Source: Heliocidaris erythrogramma
Taxonomy: Eukaryota > Echinodermata > Echinoidea > Camarodonta > Echinometridae
Direction: 5' to 3'
Length of the DNA: 64,000 bases
Assembly (NCBI GenBank): GCA_025617745.1
Contig: CM046853.1
Span: 12,602,974-12,666,973, forward strand
The notes under the pieces were generated by a model. That model saw only the letters and a list, made by a program, of their open reading frames with translations. It did not search any database and had not been told where the DNA came from. The position numbers and the translations under genes were made by a program. Of the stretch, positions 63,601 through 64,000 are shown piece by piece. Each line of letters begins with the position of its first letter. Position 1 is the stretch's first letter.

Positions 63601-64000
63601 CAATCAGGATGGCTACATTCTTGAACCCGTTTTATAACACATGACATTAATTTATCCAATACTTTCGCATATTAGTTTCACATCTGAAATGTGTAGTCAG
63701 TTTGGGAGGTCAGATTTGATCATTGTCAAGAACTGATTGAAAGGACCACTTTATTGTTAATATTTTGCTGGTTTATGTAATTCACTCTTTTGCTTTTCTT
63801 TTCTGTGTTTGATAGAAAATATTATAACATTATAATGTATGACAACAATTTTTTTTAAATCCATGTGACAAGTAACGAGGAAAGTGAACCCAGTTAAACC
63901 AGTAATTATATTCCAACTATTTCTGATTTCCATAGGGCATGTGTTGGTCTGATTGGTGTGCCAGTGGATCCAGACACCATGCATGCTGTCCTGAGGATAT
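25440..64000 (+). CDS. HUWE1: HUWE1 HECT-type E3 ubiquitin ligase, N-terminal 41 exons (runs off edge)
   Basis: HUWE1 (Mule/ARF-BP1) transfers ubiquitin to p53, MCL1, MYC, histones and others through a C-terminal HECT domain. Forty-one exons, all GT-AG, join in one frame: 25440-25484, 26740-26832, 32601-32807, 33148-33221, 34404-34545, 35129-35209, 35765-35812, 36599-36667, 37059-37158, 37643-37743, 38066-38127, 38463-38551, 39908-39988, 40385-40473, 41298-41399, 41760-41982, 42376-42477, 42946-43026, 43246-43352, 44241-44418, 44948-45039, 45293-45495, 46248-46305, 46452-46628, 47007-47252, 47564-48222, 48550-48672, 49060-49133, 50300-50457, 50773-51096, 51588-51698, 52195-52287, 59765-59961, 60184-60265, 60643-60783, 61049-61167, 61597-61675, 61916-62083, 62433-62589, 62997-63099, 63936-64000. 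They give 1,834 codons of a family usually near 4,370. Rough order: DUF908 90-380, DUF913 430-815, UBA 1397-1433, UIM 1440-1460, WWE 1671-1740. BH3 and HECT lie beyond the edge. No frame break seen. Intron 32 carries a full LTR retrotransposon. Confidence 0.97.
26740..26832 (+). CDS. HUWE1: HUWE1 exon 2 (residues 16-46)
   Basis: [14 protein letters not shown]...IKSWNYGK, conserved N-terminal helices leading into the armadillo-like solenoid. Phase 0 at both ends. Confidence 0.95.
27080..27968. mobile_element. Palindromic TTAA-flanked MITE, copy A (HUWE1 intron 2)
   Basis: TTAA at 27076-27079 and 27969-27972. Ends AGG(A/G)GAATTAAC are inverted. The inner arms pair over hundreds of bases, for example GGGGGCTGCCATTTTCTTGA near 27229 with its reverse complement near 27801. 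It is homologous to the element at 49321-50225. Confidence 0.88.
28493..29712. mobile_element. TA-flanked MITE with CAGTCAAACCTGTCT ends
   Basis: The left CAGTCAAACCTGTCTTAGCG pairs with the right end near 29685-29712, with TA at 28491-28492 and 29713-29714. Subterminal GGCCGC/GCGGCC boxes recur near both ends. Matching fragments just outside (28387-28440 and 29715-29735) suggest insertion into a related older copy. It lies in HUWE1 intron 2. Confidence 0.82.
32601..32807 (+). CDS. HUWE1: HUWE1 exon 3 (residues 47-115)
   Basis: Starts [17 protein letters not shown], a signature stretch of the family, and ends [17 protein letters not shown] at a GTGAGA donor. Beginning of the DUF908 region. 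Intron 2 before it is about 5.8 kb and hosts two MITEs. Confidence 0.97.
33148..33221 (+). CDS. HUWE1: HUWE1 exon 4 (residues 116-140)
   Basis: [20 protein letters not shown] followed by VYVF; ends two bases into a Ser codon. Confidence 0.96.
33924..34242. mobile_element. Dispersed element with TTATAAAAC(A/G)G ends, copy 1
   Basis: Starts TTATAAAACAGGTTC and ends ACCCGTTTTATAA. About 320 bp, non-coding, rich in CGCAC/GTGCG. An inverted-orientation copy is at 63300-63637; shared blocks include TGGCAGCCTCCATGACTGTG (one mismatch in the other copy). In HUWE1 intron 4. Confidence 0.75.
34404..34545 (+). CDS. HUWE1: HUWE1 exon 5 (residues 140-187)
   Basis: [16 protein letters not shown]...[17 protein letters not shown]; the [17 protein letters not shown] block is nearly invariant in HUWE1 and its yeast relative. 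Ends phase 0. Confidence 0.97.
34681..34738 (+). repeat. Perfect 29-bp tandem duplication
   Basis: Two identical copies beginning TGTCATATGTTATTTATG, head to tail, in HUWE1 intron 5. Probably a recent slippage or assembly event. Confidence 0.85.
34753..34958. mobile_element. TA-flanked MITE with CTGTAAAA ends
   Basis: CTGTAAAATCAGA at the left pairs with TTTGGTTTTACAG at the right; TA on both sides (34751-34752, 34959-34960). Internal TTCGCGA/TCGCGAA boxes. 206 bp, non-coding. Confidence 0.78.
35129..35209 (+). CDS. HUWE1: HUWE1 exon 6 (residues 188-214)
   Basis: [32 protein letters not shown] is a conserved family stretch. Phase 0 at both ends. Confidence 0.95.
35765..35812 (+). CDS. HUWE1: HUWE1 exon 7 (residues 215-230)
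   Basis: [16 protein letters not shown], aligning with the short variable stretch of the human protein ending in IEQLDK. The acceptor ATATGTAG is not strong and CAG sites 7-16 bases downstream are alternatives, so the left boundary is less certain. Confidence 0.78.
36599..36667 (+). CDS. HUWE1: HUWE1 exon 8 (residues 231-253)
   Basis: [20 protein letters not shown] followed by DKL; acceptor GTAAACAG, donor GTGAGT. Phase 0. Confidence 0.93.
37059..37158 (+). CDS. HUWE1: HUWE1 exon 9 (residues 254-287)
   Basis: [20 protein letters not shown], very strongly conserved, continuing to ALSVL and one base of a Val codon. Confidence 0.97.
37643..37743 (+). CDS. HUWE1: HUWE1 exon 10 (residues 287-320)
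   Basis: [20 protein letters not shown] then [14 protein letters not shown]. Closes at phase 0. Confidence 0.96.
38066..38127 (+). CDS. HUWE1: HUWE1 exon 11 (residues 321-341)
   Basis: [20 protein letters not shown], conserved; ends two bases into a Glu codon. The preceding intron has a C-homopolymer of about 17 bases at 37998. Confidence 0.95.
38463..38551 (+). CDS. HUWE1: HUWE1 exon 12 (residues 341-371)
   Basis: [20 protein letters not shown] then VRQCIQAMI, matching the invariant SYHGFLP block. Ends one base into Asp. Confidence 0.97.
38963..39862. mobile_element. hAT-like element with 8-bp target duplication (HUWE1 intron 12)
   Basis: Flanked by GAAATAAA (38955-38962 and 39863-39870). 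Ends TAAGCCTGAGTCA and TGACTCAGGCTTA are perfect inverted 13-mers. The terminal region also pairs more loosely (TCGAATACCGGTGCATCGAT near 39018 with ATCGATGCACCGGTTTTGCC near 39775). 900 bp, no transposase. An 8-bp duplication fits hAT. The right end is only 45 bp from the exon 13 splice acceptor. Confidence 0.85.
39908..39988 (+). CDS. HUWE1: HUWE1 exon 13 (residues 371-398)
   Basis: [20 protein letters not shown] then HLASYET, conserved. Phase 1 at both ends. A T-homopolymer (about 23) follows shortly after the donor. Confidence 0.97.
40385..40473 (+). CDS. HUWE1: HUWE1 exon 14 (residues 398-427)
   Basis: [20 protein letters not shown] then [10 protein letters not shown]. The [12 protein letters not shown] block is invariant across the family. 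End of the DUF908 region. Confidence 0.97.
41298..41399 (+). CDS. HUWE1: HUWE1 exon 15 (residues 428-461)
   Basis: [20 protein letters not shown] then [14 protein letters not shown]. Start of the DUF913 region. Phase 0 at both ends. Confidence 0.97.
41760..41982 (+). CDS. HUWE1: HUWE1 exon 16 (residues 462-536)
   Basis: [20 protein letters not shown], then a poorly conserved Ser/Thr-rich acidic linker ([10 protein letters not shown]) and basic TRPKKSRS. Donor GGTCAGT is weaker than average. Confidence 0.92.
42376..42477 (+). CDS. HUWE1: HUWE1 exon 17 (residues 536-570)
   Basis: [20 protein letters not shown] then [32 protein letters not shown] is near-identical to vertebrate HUWE1. Donor GTACGT. 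Confidence 0.96.
42946..43026 (+). CDS. HUWE1: HUWE1 exon 18 (residues 570-597)
   Basis: [20 protein letters not shown] then SASLFLL. Phase 1 at both ends. Confidence 0.96.
43246..43352 (+). CDS. HUWE1: HUWE1 exon 19 (residues 597-632)
   Basis: [20 protein letters not shown] then [16 protein letters not shown], conserved solenoid helices. Confidence 0.97.
44241..44418 (+). CDS. HUWE1: HUWE1 exon 20 (residues 633-692)
   Basis: [20 protein letters not shown] ... [16 protein letters not shown]. The [12 protein letters not shown] block is invariant. The Arg-rich end precedes a variable loop. Confidence 0.97.
44948..45039 (+). CDS. HUWE1: HUWE1 exon 21 (residues 692-722)
   Basis: [20 protein letters not shown] then [11 protein letters not shown], conserved. 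Donor GTCAGT. Confidence 0.96.
45293..45495 (+). CDS. HUWE1: HUWE1 exon 22 (residues 723-790, acidic loop)
   Basis: [20 protein letters not shown], then a disordered Ser/Asp/Glu loop ([10 protein letters not shown]) matching the acidic loop of human HUWE1. Ends two bases into a Gln codon at CA|GTAAG. A GAT microsatellite begins soon after the donor. Confidence 0.94.
45508..45658 (+). repeat. GATGAT/GATGGT microsatellite in HUWE1 intron 22
   Basis: About 150 bp of GAT-based triplets and GGTGAT hexamers. It gives Met-rich and poly-His open frames that are not genes. Confidence 0.95.
46248..46305 (+). CDS. HUWE1: HUWE1 exon 23 (residues 790-809)
   Basis: [29 protein letters not shown] matches the invariant end of DUF913. 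Confidence 0.96.
46452..46628 (+). CDS. HUWE1: HUWE1 exon 24 (residues 810-868)
   Basis: [20 protein letters not shown] ... [16 protein letters not shown], strongly conserved. 59 codons, phase 0. Confidence 0.97.
47007..47252 (+). CDS. HUWE1: HUWE1 exon 25 (residues 869-950)
   Basis: [20 protein letters not shown] ... [11 protein letters not shown] ... HVCRVGQ. Conserved; phase 0 at both ends. Confidence 0.96.
47564..48222 (+). CDS. HUWE1: HUWE1 exon 26 (residues 951-1170, largest in window)
   Basis: 659 bp. It begins [20 protein letters not shown] and ends [14 protein letters not shown]. The middle is a disordered Ser/Thr/Asp-rich insert ([20 protein letters not shown]) corresponding to the low-complexity linker of human HUWE1. 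[18 protein letters not shown] is conserved. Confidence 0.97.
48550..48672 (+). CDS. HUWE1: HUWE1 exon 27 (residues 1170-1211)
   Basis: [20 protein letters not shown] then [10 protein letters not shown], a conserved block; phase 2 at both ends. Confidence 0.97.
49060..49133 (+). CDS. HUWE1: HUWE1 exon 28 (residues 1211-1236)
   Basis: [20 protein letters not shown] then HPDLP; completes an Asp codon and opens a Glu codon. Confidence 0.95.
49321..50225. mobile_element. Palindromic TTAA-flanked MITE, copy B (HUWE1 intron 28)
   Basis: TTAA at 49317-49320 and 50226-50229; ends AGGAGAATTAACC are inverted. Internally homologous to copy A at 27080-27968, including GGGGGCTGCCATTTTCTTG near 49472 and its mirror near 50040. 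Non-coding. Confidence 0.88.
50300..50457 (+). CDS. HUWE1: HUWE1 exon 29 (residues 1236-1288)
   Basis: [20 protein letters not shown] ... [19 protein letters not shown](I/L)DAWL is conserved. Confidence 0.96.
50773..51096 (+). CDS. HUWE1: HUWE1 exon 30 (residues 1289-1396)
   Basis: [37 protein letters not shown], then a Ser/Gly/Ala-rich disordered insert (about residues 1340-1365) and PNEEHIRQ before the UBA domain. The insert is longer than the equivalent linker in vertebrates. Confidence 0.96.
51588..51698 (+). CDS. HUWE1: HUWE1 exon 31: UBA domain
   Basis: [20 protein letters not shown] then [13 protein letters not shown]. The MGF loop and the AxEWxLTHP-type end are diagnostic of a ubiquitin-associated domain (37 residues here, one exon). 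Human UBA is near residues 1316-1355. Confidence 0.98.
52195..52287 (+). CDS. HUWE1: HUWE1 exon 32: ubiquitin-interacting motif
   Basis: [20 protein letters not shown] has the UIM pattern: acidic run, then hydrophobic-x-x-Ala-x-x-x-Ser. The UIM binds ubiquitin beside the UBA. The next intron holds the LTR retrotransposon. Confidence 0.98.
52382..53435 (+). repeat. 5' LTR
   Basis: Direct repeat of 58421-59474. The first bases (GGTCATATAATT) differ from the 3' copy (TGTGATATAATT), so the canonical TG start is altered here. It contains a TATA box and, at about 52915-53120, an imperfect GACATCGT(C/T)ATT-type minisatellite that makes a 153-codon frame. The exact 3' limit is uncertain by a few bases. 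Confidence 0.92.
52805..52812 (+). promoter_or_regulatory. TATA box of the 5' LTR
   Basis: TATATAAG within GTATATAAGCTGGGAGC; transcription would begin about 30 bases on, near 52835-52845. The same box is at 58844-58851 in the 3' LTR, pointing into HUWE1 exon 33. Confidence 0.6.
53441..53458 (+). other. Primer-binding site (tRNA-Pro-like)
   Basis: TGGGGGCTTGTCCGGGAA, close to the complement of the tRNA-Pro 3' end used by many retroviruses (one C/T change in the first 17). It is a few bases inside the 5' LTR, as expected for minus-strand priming. Confidence 0.75.
53565..58226 (+). CDS. gag-pol: Gag-Pol polyprotein with PR-IN-RT-RH order
   Basis: One open frame of 1,553 codons; the second ATG (53586, residue 8) is an alternative start. 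Rough layout: SAP-like helices 22-62; charged coiled coil 77-118; Gag 130-300; CCHC knuckle C361, C364, H369, C374; aspartic protease with DTGA at 454-457; integrase zinc-binding H693, H700, C730, C733; integrase core D764, D823, E859 (35 residues between the last two); GPY module near 997-999; reverse transcriptase with YIDD at 1287-1290; RNase H acidic residues D1436, E1478, D1505. It ends ADALSRM. No chromodomain or envelope frame. Gag and Pol share one frame with no stop or shift, so processing must rely on the protease. Similarity of RT and IN is to Ty3/gypsy, yet IN precedes RT as in Ty1/copia. Confidence 0.96.
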   Translation: MFVACFIMTTIDVEVFVKRTDLSLGQLKSLRKDDLRAVCQHLGVVLTPELKKAEIIDLLASHMKLSKESEVPSKVSSDVQLQLAKLELEKERMKLEFEREREEREYQLKLKEMELAHANTNSTKEKSPQGFDVAKNIRLVPKFDEEGVDAYFVSFEKVAKRLEWPQKYWTLLLQSVFVGKAAKVYSSLSEEQSCDYATVKNTILNAYELVPEAYRRKFRNMQRQSGQTYVEFAREQEMMFDKWYRSLKVDEDFAQLREVVLLEEFKKGVPFGVKSHLDDQRITQLSKAAVVADEFEVTHRGSGDRLPFKNFQNKKGKGAFESHKKFGEGKTASKENDTDKSQADRGAKSSERSVSQSSKVCFHCNKPGHLKKSCWELIGKPTKSKKDVGLVKQSSIPPKESVQLESVQDVESVSLVFADKVKKVDESFRSFLHDGEVSPCSTGAVGKPVVILRDTGAAQSLMMSGHLTLPPESSENAKVLVRGIGPDYVSVPLHKVDLKCDLVSGPVTVGVVPELPVDGVDFLLGNDLAGEKVVASPVVSEKPVEVAETERLQEDFPGIFPDCVVTRSQARRAEQDDADSIEVEESTDVWLAETFFKDLDGDNVEGSVADNDELFSKSSLVQAQQADPELKGLSQTACSEAEADKVPECYYVKGDILMRKWRPPRKPANEEWCVVHQVVVPPCYRTEILRMAHELPMAGHLGIRKTEVRVMRHFYWPKMHKDVVQFCKTCHTCQVVGKAQPSIKPAPLIPIPAFDEPFTRVLVDCVGPLPRTRSGHKYLLTIMDLSTRFPEAIPLRSTTAQPVVQALVQFFTRYGLPKEIQSDQGSNFMSGVFQQVMHELGIKQIKSSAYHPQSQGALERYHQTLKTMLRAYCEEYPDDWDKGIPFLLFATRDSPNESTGFSPFELVYGHEVRGPLKLIKEKFMGQNDEVNLLDYVSKFRERLSKACEVAKEHLKVSQAKMKTQADKKAKERNFKPGDRVLVLLPLLGEPLKARFSGPYTVKKKLNDVNYVISTPDRRKSQRVCHVNMLKEYFEREANQPVGVAHVVKEEKLEDVNKGNVETESELSHTDVSTNEPCGVKLSNSEMLENLDDALKHLSDEQRIDISGLLKDYKHVCKDRPGRTALTVHDVDVGDVKPIKQHPYRLNPSKLEKVNEEIQFMLDNDIIEPSQSSWSSPIVMVPKPDGSQRFCIDYRKVNAITKTDSYPIPRLEDCIDRVGNSAFVTKIDLLKGYWQVPLTDRAKEISAFVTPDGLFQCKVMPFGMKNAPATFQRLTNQVIAGLDNCVVYIDDILVYSDTWNDHLNHLRLLFDRLDKANLVVNLMKSEFGKAKVTYLGHVVGQGQVLPREAKIQAILDFPIPTTKKELLRFLGMSGFYRKFVPNYSTVVSPLTNLLKAKVKYVWSDACQRSFEKLKAILVNEPVLAAPNFTKPFKVAIDASDVGVGAVLLQEDEEGFEKSVCYFSKKLNQYQKKYSTIEKEALSLVLALQQFEVYLTNSNGDIMVYTDHNPLVFLEKFKTKNQRLYRWSLMLQPFPLKIVHIRGKNNVIADALSRM
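58410..58420 (+). other. Polypurine tract
   Basis: GGTGGGGGAGG directly abuts the 3' LTR. One T interrupts the purines. Expected primer for plus-strand synthesis. Confidence 0.75.
58421..59474 (+). repeat. 3' LTR
   Basis: Starts TGTGATATAATT directly after the polypurine tract. Differences from the 5' LTR seen: two in the first four bases, A/G and A/T near base 25-35, C/T in TTA(C/T)AACTAG, and two in the last 20 bases. It carries the same TATA box and minisatellite. Confidence 0.92.
59765..59961 (+). CDS. HUWE1: HUWE1 exon 33 (residues 1465-1530, charged helix)
   Basis: Opens with a Lys/Glu-only helix ([20 protein letters not shown]), then [20 protein letters not shown] and IPETVYR, matching DTMLPGC and DTVYRVCDL of human HUWE1. 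The acceptor TCTTCAG is intact despite the retrotransposon about 290 bp upstream. Confidence 0.96.
60184..60265 (+). CDS. HUWE1: HUWE1 exon 34 (residues 1530-1557)
   Basis: [20 protein letters not shown] then LEMVISQ; completes the Arg codon of exon 33. Confidence 0.95.
60643..60783 (+). CDS. HUWE1: HUWE1 exon 35 (residues 1558-1604)
   Basis: [20 protein letters not shown] ... [14 protein letters not shown]. Less conserved than the exons before; frame and splice sites are clear. Confidence 0.94.
61049..61167 (+). CDS. HUWE1: HUWE1 exon 36 (residues 1605-1644)
   Basis: [20 protein letters not shown] ... KMKLTKTPK; ends two bases into Lys at a GTATGA donor. Confidence 0.94.
61597..61675 (+). 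CDS. HUWE1: HUWE1 exon 37 (residues 1644-1670)
   Basis: [20 protein letters not shown] then RKVAQQ, matching the human KW-x-x-P(V)LLLIDFYEKT block before WWE. Confidence 0.96.
61916..62083 (+). CDS. HUWE1: HUWE1 exon 38: WWE domain
   Basis: [20 protein letters not shown] and, later, [19 protein letters not shown]. The W-W-E signature residues (WKW, RW, and the acidic/RRRY strand) are visible. WWE domains bind poly-ADP-ribose related ligands and occur in ubiquitin ligases. Human WWE is near 1603-1680. Confidence 0.98.
62433..62589 (+). CDS. HUWE1: HUWE1 exon 39 (end of WWE, Lys/Glu linker)
   Basis: [12 protein letters not shown] matches human VNEETGNRRPVM and closes the WWE domain. The rest is a disordered Lys/Asp/Glu linker (residues 1745-1778). 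The preceding intron ends in a CT-rich tract. Confidence 0.96.
62997..63099 (+). CDS. HUWE1: HUWE1 exon 40 (residues 1779-1813)
   Basis: Linker, then [17 protein letters not shown], corresponding to human ILIQGLTEDMVTVLIRAC. Phase 2 end. Confidence 0.95.
63131..63297. repeat. Hairpin palindrome in HUWE1 intron 40
   Basis: ATTAATACATGGTTG at the left is mirrored by CAACCATGTATTAAA at the right; CGATCTGGCAACAC pairs with GTGTTGCCGGATCG, and TTTTTATCGTGGTGT with ACACCACGATAAAAA. It abuts the element at 63300. Confidence 0.75.
63300..63637. mobile_element. Dispersed element with TTATAAAACGG ends, copy 2 (inverted)
   Basis: Reverse-orientation homologue of 33924-34242; begins TTATAAAACGGTCGG and ends AACCCGTTTTATAA. 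CpG sites are better kept than in the other copy. Non-coding. Confidence 0.75.
63936..64000 (+). CDS. HUWE1: HUWE1 exon 41 (partial, cut by window edge)
   Basis: [20 protein letters not shown] then RI, matching human [20 protein letters not shown]. Continues past 64000. Confidence 0.96.

Overview
This is animal nuclear DNA: AT-rich, with GT-AG introns, many transposon copies and one 500-N assembly gap (11350-11849). The best guess is a marine invertebrate deuterostome, probably a sea-urchin-like echinoderm. The reasons are a well conserved HUWE1 orthologue, a Ty3/gypsy element with the Gmr1-type gene order (reported from deuterostomes), pearl/Helitron-like tandem-core repeats, and many TA- or TTAA-flanked palindromic MITEs. 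The species is an inference; the gene and repeat identities are read from the sequence.

Left third (1-10.8 kb), minus strand: the 3' part of a gene for a matrin/U1-type (zf-met, JAZ-like) C2H2 zinc-finger protein. Four exons (10146-10000, 9484-9347, 4119-3974, 3528-3385) join in frame. Both fingers are completed across exon junctions. Its 5' end is not established. Three composite repeats of the same design (tandem core of about 160-170 bp, tetranucleotide-like tail, 3' hairpin) lie in and beside it.

Middle (10.8-25 kb): a transposon graveyard. It holds a Mutator-like long-TIR element with a 9-bp target duplication, decayed RNase H of a non-LTR retrotransposon, palindromic Tc1/mariner-type elements (one carrying a transposase fragment), short MITEs, poly-C and GAT microsatellites. 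A GC-rich patch with an exact YY1-type motif and a splice donor near 21.1 kb is the likely HUWE1 promoter and 5' UTR exon.

Right part (25.4 kb to the end), plus strand: 41 coding exons of HUWE1, a giant HECT E3 ubiquitin ligase. They join in one frame for about 1,834 codons, covering the DUF908 and DUF913 armadillo regions, the UBA, UIM and WWE domains. The gene runs off the right edge before BH3 and HECT.

The most striking object is in HUWE1 intron 32: a complete, sense-oriented LTR retrotransposon (52382-59474). It has two near-identical 1,054-bp LTRs, a GATAAT duplication, primer-binding and polypurine sites, and one uninterrupted 1,553-codon gag-pol frame. Its domain order is Gag - protease - integrase - reverse transcriptase - RNase H: gypsy-type domains in the copia-type order.
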